40,765 nucleotides of DNA from Clostridium intestinale DSM 6191. Its GTDB lineage: Bacteria; Bacillota; Clostridia; Clostridiales; Clostridiaceae. Below the pieces are notes generated by a model, which saw only the letters and a program-made list of their open reading frames with translations, was not told the origin of the DNA and made no database searches. The translations under genes and the position numbers were made by a program. Below are positions 24,933-33,815 of this stretch, piece by piece. How positions within the stretch are numbered: position 1 is the stretch's first letter; each line of letters starts with the position of its first letter. The stretch is from positions 1 to 40,765 of the forward strand of contig NZ_FQXU01000022.1 in assembly GCF_900130055.1 (NCBI RefSeq), given 5' to 3'.

Positions 24933-26795
24933 ATGGCTATAGTAAATTCAGTATTTAAAGATGAAGAAAATCGCACCATATTAGGACTTATAATTTCAGT
25001 AATATCACTTATATTTAGTTTCTTTGACTTAGTACAAGCTCCTATTGATTTAGCATGGATTGCAATTATTTTATGTGGGCTTCCTATAATTAAAGAGGCT
25101 ATAATTGGATTAGTTACTGAGTTTGATATCAAAGCAGACGTATTAGTATCTATGGCGTTAATTGCATCAGTTATAATAGGAGAAACTTTTGCAGCTGGAG
25201 AAGTTGCATTTATTATGACTTTAGGTGCATTACTAGAAGAACGTACTGTTAAAAAGGCTCAGGCAGGAATTGAAAAGTTAGTAAACCTAACCCCAACTGC
25301 AGCAAGGGTAATTAAAGCTGGGGAAGAAAAGATAATTACTGCTAAAGAGGTATTGGTAAATGATATTCTTAAAGTATTACCAGGAGAAACTATACCAGTT
25401 GATGGAGTTTTGATAAAAGGTGAAACATCAATAGATCAATCAGTTATGACTGGCGAATCAATGCCTGTGGATAAAAAGACTGGAGATGAAGTCTTTAGTG
25501 GAACTGTAAATCAATTTGGAGCATTTGAAATGAAAGCAACAAAGGTTGGTGAAGATAGTTCACTTCAAAAAATGATTCGTCTTGTTAAATCAGCAGATGC
25601 AGGAAAAGCTAAAATAGTTGGTATGGCAGATAGATGGGCGACTTGGATTGTTGTTATAGCGTTAGTATCAGCAGTAGCAACTTGGTTTATTACAGGAGAA
25701 ATCATACGTTCAGTTACCATACTAGTTGTATTTTGTCCATGTTCTTTAGTATTAGCAACTCCTACAGCAATAATGGCAGGGATAGGAAATGCCACTAAAT
25801 ACGGTATTTTAATTAAAGAAGGGGATGCCCTAGAGAGATTATCAAAGGTAAGAAAAATAGCTTTTGATAAAACAGGTACATTAACTTATGGAAAACCTAA
25901 GGTTACTAAGGTTAAGTCTTTTGATGAATCTATTTCAGAAGAACAGCTATTAAAACTAATAGCTAGTGTTGAAAAATCATCAGAACATCCACTAGGTAAA
26001 GCAATAGTAGAGCACTTTAATTCAGTGTCAAAGTTGCAACTAGAAGACATAACAGACTTTAAGATGGAAATAGGTAAAGGGGTATACGGAACTATAAGTA
26101 GCAAGAAGGTTTTAGCAGGAAATGACAGGCTCTTAAAGGAAAACAATATAGCTTTAACTTCTTCTCAAGAGGATAAAGTTAAAGAATTTAGAAGCAAAGG
26201 ATGCACAATTGTATTTTTAGCTGAGAACTCTATAATAAAAGGATTTATAGTATTAGAAGATGTGTTAAGAAATAATTCTAGAGAAATGGTTGAGAACCTT
26301 AAGAAATTAGGAAAAGATACTGTTTTACTTACAGGAGATAATAAGCAAACTGCTTCAAACATAGCTTTAGAATCAGGAATTGATGAGTTTTATTCAGAGT
26401 GTTTATCAGAAGATAAACTATCCGTAATTGATAAATTTCAAAGTGAAGACGAAAGAATTTGTATGGTAGGAGATGGAGTAAATGATGCTCCCGCTTTAAA
26501 GAAATCCTTTGTAGGAATTGCTATGGGAGGAATAGGTAGTGATATAGCTGTTGAGGCAGCAGATATAGCACTGATAGGTGATGATATAAAAGCAATACCA
26601 CACTTAATAGAGCTTTCAATAAGAACTATGAGGACAATAAATATTAATATCATTATATCAATGATATTAAACTTTGTAGCAATTATACTCGCTATGGCGG
26701 GTGTTTTAAATCCTATATTGGGGGCATTGGTACATAATATAGGATCTGTAGTTGTAATAATACATTCTGCATTATTGCTAAAGTGGAAAAGTTAA
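24933..26795 (+). CDS. P1B-type heavy-metal-transporting ATPase
   Basis: A 620-residue metal-export pump. Seen are membrane helices at the start, the actuator loop 'MTGESMPVDKKTGD' (about 170), the metal motif CPC at 268-270, the phosphorylated D312 in DKTGT, 'SSEHPLGKAIV' with the P1B-specific HP, and 'MVGDGVNDAP' near 510. There is no N-terminal HMA domain or Cys-rich tail. CPC allows Cu(I) or Zn/Cd; the last helices read 'ALVHNIGSVVVIIHSALLL', which is neither the classic CopA nor the classic CadA pattern. The CsoR gene upstream favours copper, but I leave the metal open. Confidence 0.88.
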   Translation: MAIVNSVFKDEENRTILGLIISVISLIFSFFDLVQAPIDLAWIAIILCGLPIIKEAIIGLVTEFDIKADVLVSMALIASVIIGETFAAGEVAFIMTLGALLEERTVKKAQAGIEKLVNLTPTAARVIKAGEEKIITAKEVLVNDILKVLPGETIPVDGVLIKGETSIDQSVMTGESMPVDKKTGDEVFSGTVNQFGAFEMKATKVGEDSSLQKMIRLVKSADAGKAKIVGMADRWATWIVVIALVSAVATWFITGEIIRSVTILVVFCPCSLVLATPTAIMAGIGNATKYGILIKEGDALERLSKVRKIAFDKTGTLTYGKPKVTKVKSFDESISEEQLLKLIASVEKSSEHPLGKAIVEHFNSVSKLQLEDITDFKMEIGKGVYGTISSKKVLAGNDRLLKENNIALTSSQEDKVKEFRSKGCTIVFLAENSIIKGFIVLEDVLRNNSREMVENLKKLGKDTVLLTGDNKQTASNIALESGIDEFYSECLSEDKLSVIDKFQSEDERICMVGDGVNDAPALKKSFVGIAMGGIGSDIAVEAADIALIGDDIKAIPHLIELSIRTMRTININIIISMILNFVAIILAMAGVLNPILGALVHNIGSVVVIIHSALLLKWKS

Positions 26796-26838
26796 TTATA
26801 AAAGAATTTTATTATAAATAGATTTAAATAATACAAAG

Positions 26839-26862
26839 CTGCGATTTATTCGCAGTTTTTTT
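26839..26862 (+). terminator. Terminator after the ATPase gene
   Basis: A 6-bp GC-rich stem (CTGCGA at 26839-26844 with 26850-26855), a 5-base loop and a T7 tail. Confidence 0.88.
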
Positions 26863-26940
26863 GTCTGAAAACATTCAGTTAGGTTATGCAAGGATTATAC
26901 AGATAAAAAGTAAATAAATCAGCGGTATGCAGGTCATTTG

Positions 26941-27076
26941 AAACAGTGAAGTGTTTTTATGCAAAAGCACAGGAACAGTGGAACAGTGGAACATTGGAAA
27001 AGTGGTGAATAGGACTTCAGAAAAATAGGAACAGCGTAAAAGCGGAGCAGTAAAACATAGGTGCAGTGAAACAGTG
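26941..27076. repeat. Second degenerate array of 8-bp units, same consensus as at 1376
   Basis: Seventeen consecutive 8-mers in one register. Clear units are AAACAGTG (26941, 27069), GAACAGTG (26973, 26981), GAACATTG (26989), GAACAGCG (27029) and AAACATAG (27053). Others are strongly mutated but no base is gained or lost. Both arrays carry an early TTATG-containing unit. It occupies the 400-bp gene-free stretch between the ATPase terminator and the chemoreceptor-like gene; the rest of that stretch shows nothing else I can name. Confidence 0.85.
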
Positions 27077-27198
27077 CTGAGAATTATAAAGTGGAAAATT
27101 GATGGTGTATATGACTAAAACTCATTGACAAAGTATATAAATGGAGATAAAATCTACTAAATAGATAGGGATAATATGCAATTGAATGGGGGAAGGTT

Positions 27199-28677
27199 AT
27201 GTTAAAAAATATATTTTCATCAAATTATATAAAAGAGGTAGATTTACTACTAAGAGATATTTCAAGAGGGGATCTCACTAAAACTTTTGAAGGGGATAAA
27301 GTTAAAAGATATACACTAGGAGATAATCTAAATAAGGTAATATTAAAGTTTAGGGGATTAATAGCTCAGATTATTACCCTATCAGATAAAATTATAAATT
27401 ATACTATAGATCTAAAAAATGCTGTAGCTGATATTAAAGCCTCAAGTAAAGAAAATGCCACTATGATTAATGATATTTCTAATAATATGGAAAAGCAGAT
27501 GGAGCTAATTGAAGAAACCAAGGATTATTCTCATGAAGTGAGCGATTGGTCAAAGCAGATTGCAGAGAAAGCTGAAAATATTAAGACAATGGAGAAAGAA
27601 AATATAAGTGCATTAAACTCAAGCTATGATAATCTTGAAACACTAATAAGAAAAATAGAAAATACAGCAAAATCTAACTTAAATACTAGTAAAAAAATAA
27701 TAAATCTTAATGAAAAAACTTATTTAATAGAAGAGATAGTAGATGAGGTTGGGAAGATAAGTAAAAGTACGAATCTCTTAGCCTTAAATGCGTCAATTGA
27801 GGCGGCACGTGCAGGTGAATATGGAAGGGGCTTTGGAGTTGTGGCTGAAGAAATAAGGAAACTTGCAGATAATTCAGCGGTACAAGCCAAACATATAGAA
27901 GGAATTATAAATGAAGTAAAACAAGAAATACAAGACATTTCTATTAGCTTACAAAGTGAAATAGAGGATATTAAGGAATATGTAGAAGTTTCAAAAGCAA
28001 CAAAAAATTATTTAAATACACTAAAGGTACAAACACATAAATCTTTTGATGAGTTTATAAAGATAGAAGATCATATAGCAAGTCAAGTTGATAGAATAGA
28101 GAAAATAGATAATGCAGTAAATGATGTTTATGAAACATTTGAGTATTTATTTTCTACTACCTCAGAAATAGCGGCCTCCTCAGAAGATCAATATAAAATA
28201 ACAGAAAATATATTTAATAGATTAAGTAACCTTAATGATATGAACAAAGACATAAAAGAGTACGTGGATAGTTTTGTAAAAAATTATAAGATTGACGATA
28301 AAAAGCAACAATATATAAATGATGGAATAGCTACATTAAAAAAAGTAGCTGAAAACTCTAGTTTTATAACTATGGATTATGCTAAAGCTACTCCAGTATT
28401 ATTAAGCGAAATAAGAAAGTATCCTTACTTTGAATTAATCGCATTAATGCAGAAGGATGGCTTAAGAAAAGCCATTACTTTGGATTATTCTGAAGATGAA
28501 GTGTATGTTAATTTTTCTCATAGACCATATTTCAAAGAAGCTATAAGTGGGAAGGACTTTATTTCAGAGCCCTACATATCTGTAGATACTAATAGCTATT
28601 GTATTGCAATGTCTGTACCTATAAAAAGTGAAACAAATCAAATATTAGGAATATTAATGGCGGATTTAAAATTATAA
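27199..28677 (+). CDS. Soluble methyl-accepting chemotaxis protein with C-terminal Cache-like domain
   Basis: A 492-residue chemoreceptor-like protein without any membrane segment or signal peptide. After an N-terminal helical part comes a long coiled coil; the conserved hairpin tip that contacts CheA and CheW is 'LLALNASIEAARAGEYGRGF' followed by GVVAEEIRKLAD (about 195-230). The last 140 residues are globular: 'RPYFKEAISGKDFISEPYIS', then SYCIAMSVPI and ILGILMADLKL, the pattern of a Cache/PDC sensor. Cache domains are usually outside the cell and N-terminal, so a cytoplasmic C-terminal one is unusual. The ribosome site is GGGGGAAGG. It is downstream of the second 8-bp array. Confidence 0.85.
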   Translation: MLKNIFSSNYIKEVDLLLRDISRGDLTKTFEGDKVKRYTLGDNLNKVILKFRGLIAQIITLSDKIINYTIDLKNAVADIKASSKENATMINDISNNMEKQMELIEETKDYSHEVSDWSKQIAEKAENIKTMEKENISALNSSYDNLETLIRKIENTAKSNLNTSKKIINLNEKTYLIEEIVDEVGKISKSTNLLALNASIEAARAGEYGRGFGVVAEEIRKLADNSAVQAKHIEGIINEVKQEIQDISISLQSEIEDIKEYVEVSKATKNYLNTLKVQTHKSFDEFIKIEDHIASQVDRIEKIDNAVNDVYETFEYLFSTTSEIAASSEDQYKITENIFNRLSNLNDMNKDIKEYVDSFVKNYKIDDKKQQYINDGIATLKKVAENSSFITMDYAKATPVLLSEIRKYPYFELIALMQKDGLRKAITLDYSEDEVYVNFSHRPYFKEAISGKDFISEPYISVDTNSYCIAMSVPIKSETNQILGILMADLKL

Positions 28678-28693
28678 ATTTAGAAAAAAAATA

Positions 28694-28750
28694 TTGACAT
28701 ACAATTCATATAGTATTAATATGTATTAAAGGATTGTTTCTACAGGAAAC
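28694..28750 (+). promoter_or_regulatory. marR promoter and MarR operator copy 1
   Basis: TTGACA (28694-28699), 17 bp, then TAATAT (28717-28722). The palindrome GTTTC-TACAG-GAAAC at 28736-28750 lies just downstream of the expected start site. On the minus strand it reads GTTTCCTGTAGAAACAAT, which matches the second copy at 29332-29349 in 17 of 18 bases. This suggests autorepression. Confidence 0.75.
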
Positions 28751-28766
28751 AAAAATGGAGGATAGG

Positions 28767-29222
28767 GTGGAAGATTTTAATATCAGGTTAGATCAAATGA
28801 TTGGAAGAATGTTTTCAGTTAATGAAATACTATCAAAGCAGTCTAGAGATTATGGTAGTTGTGGAGTTAAACTTCATACTTCTGACATACATATGCTTGA
28901 GGTAATAGGCAAAAATTCTGATGCTAACACAACTGAAATTGCTAAAATAATGAACACTACCAAAAGTACTGTATCTAAAGTGACCAAAAAGTTGGAGCTT
29001 AAAGGATTAATTAAAAAGTACAAATTTCTTGATAATAAAAAGGAAATATATTTTAAACTGACTGATTTAGGAACTAAAGCATTTAATGGACATTATGAAT
29101 TTCATTCTATAAGAACTAAAGCATTTGACAAAGAATTTAATGATTATACCATTGAGCAAAAGGAATTTGTATTAAACTTTCTTAAAAGATACACTGAGGA
29201 ATTAGAGCAATATATGGAATAA
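28767..29222 (+). CDS. MarR-family transcriptional regulator
   Basis: A 151-residue winged-helix repressor. The DNA-binding part is 'NTTEIAKIMNTTKSTVSKVT' followed by 'KKLELKGLIKKYKFLDNKKE', which contains the wing. Flanking helices form the dimer. I chose the GTG at 28767, 5 bases after GGAGG; an ATG at 28755 and a TTG at 28734 are in frame, but the first overlaps the ribosome site and the second lies inside the operator. The gene sits directly before a seven-gene catabolic operon and shares a palindrome with the operon promoter, so that operon is its likely target. The ligand is probably the operon's substrate. Confidence 0.88.
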   Translation: MEDFNIRLDQMIGRMFSVNEILSKQSRDYGSCGVKLHTSDIHMLEVIGKNSDANTTEIAKIMNTTKSTVSKVTKKLELKGLIKKYKFLDNKKEIYFKLTDLGTKAFNGHYEFHSIRTKAFDKEFNDYTIEQKEFVLNFLKRYTEELEQYME

Positions 29223-29268
29223 TTATTTAAAATAATGAATTGAATATTAAGCTGACTAGAAATACTAG

Positions 29269-29321
29269 AGGCTGAGCTTTAAAAAGAAATTTTAAATTCT
29301 TTTTAAAGCTCAGCCTTTTTT
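29269..29321 (+). terminator. Strong terminator after marR
   Basis: A perfect 20-bp stem (29269-29288 with 29297-29316), an 8-base loop and a T6 tail. It separates marR from the operon it probably controls. Confidence 0.92.
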
Positions 29322-29331
29322 AAAATAAATA

Positions 29332-29354
29332 GTTTCCTGTGGAAACAATATAAA
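29332..29354 (+). promoter_or_regulatory. MarR operator copy 2 in the promoter region of the amidohydrolase operon
   Basis: GTTTC-CTGTG-GAAAC (29332-29346) followed by AAT; a TATAAA -10-like box overlaps the right end (29349-29354). No good -35 is visible, so the promoter itself is tentative. The match to copy 1 (17 of 18 bases) is the main evidence. Confidence 0.7.
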
Positions 29355-29398
29355 TTAAAGAAAAAGCTAATTATTATTGTAATGGAGGTGCTGAAAAA

Positions 29399-30733
29399 GT
29401 GGATAAAGTTGAACAAAAAATCATTGAGGTAATCGATGAAAATAAACAAGTAATTATAGAGTTTGCAAGAGACATCTATAAAAATGCTGAACTTGGTTAT
29501 AAAGAGACAAGAACAGCTGAAAAAGTAAAAGAAATATTAAGTAAAAATACAAAGGTTTTAAAAGACAATCTTGCTATTACTGGGGTTAAAGGATATCTAA
29601 AAGAGCTAAATGATGATGACATAAATATCGCTTTAATTGGAGAGTTGGATGCAATAGTGTGTCCTGGACATGTTTATGCCAATAAAAGTACTGGAGCCAG
29701 TCATTCCTGTGGACATCATGCCCAATTAGCTGGGATAATTGGAGCTTCAATAGCTTTAGCTCATGAGGAAATTATAAATAATATTGAGGGAAATGTTATC
29801 TTCTTTGGAGTTCCTTCAGAAGAATATGGAGAGATAGAGTTTAAAAACTCTTTAAAAGATAAGAATTTAATAAAATACGGTGGAGGCAAAAGTGAACTCA
29901 TTAGAATAGGAGAGTTTGATGATGTTGATATAGCTGTAGTTCATCATACAAGACCTGGAGAAACTGATGTAATAGTTGGAGATTCTAGTAGTAATGGATT
30001 TTTATCAAAACTCATTAAGTATAGGGGGAAGGCATCACATGCAGCAGGGACTCCTCATCTTGGTATAAATGCACTTAATGCGGCTAACATAGGTTTAAAT
30101 GCCTTATCTTATCAAAGAGAAACCTTTAAAGATGAGGATTCAGTGAGAGTTCACCCTATAATCACTAAAGGAGGAAATCTAGTTAATGTAGTTCCTGATG
30201 AAGCTGTTATTGAAACTTTAGTAAGAGGAAAGTCTATTGAGGCTATTTTAGATGCTGATAGAAAAGTTAATAGGAGTTTTAAATCAGGAGCAATTGCTAT
30301 AGGTGCTGAAATAGAGATTACTACTCTTCCAGGGTATTTACCAGTAATTCCACTTAAGCCATCAGAAATTATAATTAATATTGCTAAAGAAGTTATACCT
30401 AATGGGGAGATTAGAAAGACAGAAATAGGTTCTCACATGGCTGGTTCAACAGATGTAGGAGATTTAACTCATATAATTCCAGTTTTAAAATTTGAAACAG
30501 GAGGAGTTAATGGAGCACTTCATTCTGAAGACTTTAATGTTGTAGATGAAGAGGTTTCTTATATAGTTACCGCTAAAATAATGGCTTTAACTGCATATAG
30601 ACTATTAAAAGAAAAGGCAAGTGAAGCTAAAAAGATAAAGGATGAGTTTAAACCTAAGTTTACTATCAAGGAATATGTAAATTATATGGACAAATTAGAA
30701 AATACTTTTAAGGGGGATTATAAAAATGAGTAA
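29399..30733 (+). CDS. M20-family amidohydrolase (M20D-like)
   Basis: A 444-residue metal-dependent amidohydrolase of the M20D group, which includes aminoacylases and aminobenzoyl-glutamate hydrolase. The metal site is visible as 'HSCGHHAQLAG' (Cys and His ligands), 'PSEEYGE' (catalytic Glu pair) and 'VVHHTRPG'. The lid domain lies in the middle, with 'SHAAGTPHLGINALNA'. Translation starts at a GTG 10 bases after GGAGG. The downstream gene overlaps by 8 bp, so the two are translationally coupled. The next gene belongs to the ATC hydrolase family; in Pseudomonas an ATC hydrolase and an N-carbamoyl-cysteine amidohydrolase act in sequence, which suggests this enzyme removes an acyl or carbamoyl group from the product. 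Confidence 0.88.
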   Translation: MDKVEQKIIEVIDENKQVIIEFARDIYKNAELGYKETRTAEKVKEILSKNTKVLKDNLAITGVKGYLKELNDDDINIALIGELDAIVCPGHVYANKSTGASHSCGHHAQLAGIIGASIALAHEEIINNIEGNVIFFGVPSEEYGEIEFKNSLKDKNLIKYGGGKSELIRIGEFDDVDIAVVHHTRPGETDVIVGDSSSNGFLSKLIKYRGKASHAAGTPHLGINALNAANIGLNALSYQRETFKDEDSVRVHPIITKGGNLVNVVPDEAVIETLVRGKSIEAILDADRKVNRSFKSGAIAIGAEIEITTLPGYLPVIPLKPSEIIINIAKEVIPNGEIRKTEIGSHMAGSTDVGDLTHIIPVLKFETGGVNGALHSEDFNVVDEEVSYIVTAKIMALTAYRLLKEKASEAKKIKDEFKPKFTIKEYVNYMDKLENTFKGDYKNE

Positions 30734-31250
30734 AAAACAGATTGATAAAGAGTATGCCATAGAACAAGTAAGACTTGCATCTAGACATTTTGGAGATTTA
30801 TATTTCTATTTTGCTAAGGTTTTAGTAGAGGAACTTGGAAATGAAAAAACAGGAGAAATACTTAAAAAGGTTCTATTTGAAAAGGCCATAGAAAGAACTG
30901 AGTCAATGAGAGAAAGGGCTAAAAAGGAGAATCTAGATTTAGTTTCAGACAATATATTCAAACTAACAGACGTTCCATTTTTGGGTTGGGTACCAGAACT
31001 TAAAGAATCACACTGCCCTTATGGGGTTTCCTGGATTTCACGATTTGAAAAAAATCCTTGGTTTAAGGAATTTGCTTCATTATATTGTGATGTTACTGAT
31101 ACTACCATATCAGAAGGTTTTACGGGAGACACTTCGCATAAGATAACTAAAAATGTGCTCTGGGGAGACAAGTCCTGCGAAAGAATATATTTTTCTAAGG
31201 ACGAACTATTAAGAGGTGAGTATACTTATGGAAAAAAAGAAGATAAATAG
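30726..31250 (+). CDS. L-2-amino-thiazoline-4-carboxylate (ATC) hydrolase family protein
   Basis: A 174-residue protein that I assign to the ATC hydrolase family from its pattern: an N-terminal helical 'ASRHFGDLYFYFAKVLVEEL', then 'DVPFLGWVPEL', a Cys-containing 'SHCPYGVSWI' and 'FASLYCDVTDTTISEGF'. The named member opens the thiazoline ring of ATC on the way to L-cysteine. Most members are untested, so a related cyclic amidine or another amide is possible. The start ATG lies 7 bases after GGGGGA and overlaps the M20 gene; the permease gene begins inside its end. Confidence 0.75.
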   Translation: MSKKQIDKEYAIEQVRLASRHFGDLYFYFAKVLVEELGNEKTGEILKKVLFEKAIERTESMRERAKKENLDLVSDNIFKLTDVPFLGWVPELKESHCPYGVSWISRFEKNPWFKEFASLYCDVTDTTISEGFTGDTSHKITKNVLWGDKSCERIYFSKDELLRGEYTYGKKEDK

Positions 31251-31998
31251 CAAAAACTTAATTGGGCAGATCATTTTACTTTTAGCTATTATGGGAGCTA
31301 TAGAATTTGTGGTTTCATCTGGAAGAATAAATAAACTGTATTTAGCTTCGCCTAGTCAGATATTCCAGGAGTTATTGGATTTACTAACTAAGAATATATT
31401 ACTTAAACATATTCTAGCTACTATTTCAGAGTTTTTAGCTGGTTATGGGTTATCTATTGCCTTGGGAATAATATTGGGATTACTTTTTGTAGCATTTCCA
31501 AAAGTTGATAAGTTCTTTGCACCTTTTGTGTCTGGGCTTATGTCTATTCCTAAAGTAGCAATAATACCATTACTTACTATTTGGTTTGGAATAGGATTTT
31601 CAAGTAAGGTGGTGCTTGTATTCTTATTTAGTTTTTTCACTATATTCTTTAATACAATCTCTGGGGCAAAACAGACCTCAAATAATTATTTAAAGGTATC
31701 TAAAGTTTTTAGGGCCTCTAAGTTTCAGACAATCTTAAAAGTACTTTTACCATCAGCAATACCAAGTATATTTGCAGGGTTAAGAGTAATGGCAGCTACA
31801 GGAATAACAGGTGTTATATTTGCAGAAATGCAGGCTTCTAAAAAAGGTTTGGGATTTATGTTATCAGAAGCAGCTGCAGTTTATAATACACCAAGGTTAT
31901 TTCTTATCATAATCATAGTAACTATATTATCTGTAATTTTAGTAAAGATAGTAGATTTATTTGAAGAGAAAGTTTTTCTAAAATGGAAGAATTCATAA
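31228..31998 (+). CDS. ABC transporter permease (SsuC/TauC/NrtB type)
   Basis: A 256-residue membrane protein with about six segments. The family loop 'RASKFQTILKVLLPSAIPSI' contains the EAA-type contact with the ATPase. Relatives carry sulfonates, taurine, nitrate, thiamine precursors or riboflavin. The ATG at 31228 is preceded by GAGGTGA; a GTG at 31216 coincides with that site. It overlaps the ATC hydrolase-family gene by 23 bp. With the lipoprotein and ATPase that follow, it forms a full importer. Confidence 0.88.
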   Translation: MEKKKINSKNLIGQIILLLAIMGAIEFVVSSGRINKLYLASPSQIFQELLDLLTKNILLKHILATISEFLAGYGLSIALGIILGLLFVAFPKVDKFFAPFVSGLMSIPKVAIIPLLTIWFGIGFSSKVVLVFLFSFFTIFFNTISGAKQTSNNYLKVSKVFRASKFQTILKVLLPSAIPSIFAGLRVMAATGITGVIFAEMQASKKGLGFMLSEAAAVYNTPRLFLIIIIVTILSVILVKIVDLFEEKVFLKWKNS

Positions 31999-32018
31999 AA
32001 GTTAAGGAGGAGTAAATA

Positions 32019-32996
32019 ATGATAAAAATTAAAAAAGTATTGTCAGTAATAATAGCAAGTGCTTTGTTTGTAGGGGTTTTAGGAGGATGTGCAAAAAAAG
32101 AAGAAAGCTCTTCTGATGGTGAAACATTAAAGGTAAGATATGCAGCTTATCAGGGCATGACAGCTGTAGGATTTTGGTTTGGAGTAGAGAAGGGATTTTT
32201 TAAAGATGCTGGGATAGATTTAGAGCTTGTAGATGTTAAAGACAAGGTTTCAGCTATAGCATCGGATTCTATAGATATGGGAGATTTAAATACTTCTCAA
32301 GCTATAACAGCGGCAAGTACAGGAGCCCCATTAAAATTAGTATCCTCAATGTTTAGAACTAAAGGGGCTTGGTATTTAATCGGTAAAACTTCAATAAAGG
32401 ATATAAAAGATTTAAAGGGAAAAAGAGTAGGCGTTAATGAAAAAGGTAGCGGAATGGATGTTACAGTAAGAGAAATTCTACAACAAAATGGTTTAGATCC
32501 AGATAAAGATGTAGAATTGATAGCTAACGGATCTATGCAACAAGCTTATGCTAGCTTGGAAGCAAATCAAGTTGATGCAACAATAATACATCAACCATTT
32601 GTAGCTATGGGAGAAATAGAAGGAAAAGCTAAATTACTTGCAAAAGGCTGGGATTATGTTCCTAACTTTAATACTGGTGCTTTAGTTGCTAGTGATAAAT
32701 TTATAAAAAGTAATCCAGAGACTGTAAAAAAGGTTATAGAAGTTTATTTTAAGAGCAATGAGTATGCTAAAGAACATCAAGATGAGTTTTTAGAATTTGC
32801 AACTAAATATTTAAATATCCCTAAAGATACTTTAGTAAAAGCTTTAGAACCAGAGAGAGAATTATGGGAAAACGAACCTAATATAAATATAGAAACTTTA
32901 AAGACAACTCAGGAATTACAAAAGAAATGGGGATTCCAAAAAGAAATTTATGATGTAGATAAAATTGTAGATTTAAGCTTTATACCAAAGAAATAG
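32019..32996 (+). CDS. ABC transporter substrate-binding lipoprotein (SsuA/NMT1-like)
   Basis: A 325-residue secreted solute receptor. The signal peptide (1-23) ends in the lipobox LGGC with lipid-anchored C24, then a Ser/Glu linker. The mature part is the SsuA/THI5-NMT1 fold: 'GVEKGFFKDAGIDLELVDV', 'DLKGKRVGVNEKGSG', then 'NQVDATIIHQPFVAMGE' in the second lobe. The bound compound cannot be read off; the surrounding enzymes suggest a small S- or N-containing molecule. AAGGAGGAG precedes the ATG. Confidence 0.88.
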   Translation: MIKIKKVLSVIIASALFVGVLGGCAKKEESSSDGETLKVRYAAYQGMTAVGFWFGVEKGFFKDAGIDLELVDVKDKVSAIASDSIDMGDLNTSQAITAASTGAPLKLVSSMFRTKGAWYLIGKTSIKDIKDLKGKRVGVNEKGSGMDVTVREILQQNGLDPDKDVELIANGSMQQAYASLEANQVDATIIHQPFVAMGEIEGKAKLLAKGWDYVPNFNTGALVASDKFIKSNPETVKKVIEVYFKSNEYAKEHQDEFLEFATKYLNIPKDTLVKALEPERELWENEPNINIETLKTTQELQKKWGFQKEIYDVDKIVDLSFIPKK

Positions 32997-33011
32997 TAAA
33001 GGAGAGGGAAT

Positions 33012-33794
33012 ATGCCTAAAATTATATTAAATCATATAAACAAAGTATACCCAGGTACAGATGGAACAAAAGCTTTAGAAGATATTAATTTAACAATTGA
33101 AGAAGGTGAGTTTGTATCTATACTGGGTCCAAGCGGTTGTGGAAAAAGTACTTTACTAGAAATTATAGCTGGCTTGTTAAAGGAAAGTAGTGGAGATGTA
33201 TTTTTAGGTAATGAAAAACTGGATGGACCAAGTAAAGATATAGGTGTTGTATTTCAAGATTCCTCGTTATTTCCATGGAGGACTATAAGAAAGAATATTG
33301 AGTTTGGCTTAGAGATAGGTAAAGTTCATAAGGAAAAGAGAAAGTCTACTGTTGATAAGTATATAGATATTGTGAATTTGAGAGGTTTTGAAGATAAATA
33401 TCCACATCAATTATCAGGAGGAATGAAACAAAGGGCAGGCCTGGCAAGAACAATGGTAAATAACCCTGAGGTGCTTTTAATGGATGAACCTTTGGGAGCA
33501 GTAGATTATCTAACTAGGTTATCTTTACAAGATGAAATAGTGGATTTGTGGAAAAGAGAGAAAAAAACCATAATATTTATAACTCATGATGTATCAGAGG
33601 CTGTTTATTTAGGAACAAGGGTAGTTCTTTTATCACCTAGACCAGGAAGAATACGTAGAATTTTTGAAGTTCCTTTTTCAAGACCAAGAAATAGAAATGA
33701 CGAAAATATTTTAGAGATTATTGATGAAATCCATAAAGAAATCAATTCAATAAATGCACCTAAGTTAGAAGAAAAATTAGAATATATTTTATAG
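33012..33794 (+). CDS. ABC transporter ATPase (SsuB/TauB/NrtD type)
   Basis: A 260-residue ATPase. Walker A is GPSGCGKST (about 38-46), the Q-loop 'VVFQDSSLFPWRT' has the PW typical of sulfonate/nitrate/taurine transporters, the signature is LSGGMKQR, Walker B is VLLMDEPLGAVD and the switch His is in 'IFITHDVSEA'. It is the energy unit of the importer encoded just upstream. AAAGGAGAGG precedes the ATG by 6 bases. Confidence 0.92.
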   Translation: MPKIILNHINKVYPGTDGTKALEDINLTIEEGEFVSILGPSGCGKSTLLEIIAGLLKESSGDVFLGNEKLDGPSKDIGVVFQDSSLFPWRTIRKNIEFGLEIGKVHKEKRKSTVDKYIDIVNLRGFEDKYPHQLSGGMKQRAGLARTMVNNPEVLLMDEPLGAVDYLTRLSLQDEIVDLWKREKKTIIFITHDVSEAVYLGTRVVLLSPRPGRIRRIFEVPFSRPRNRNDENILEIIDEIHKEINSINAPKLEEKLEYIL

Positions 33795-33815
33795 ATTAAG
33801 AAGGAGAAGATAATT

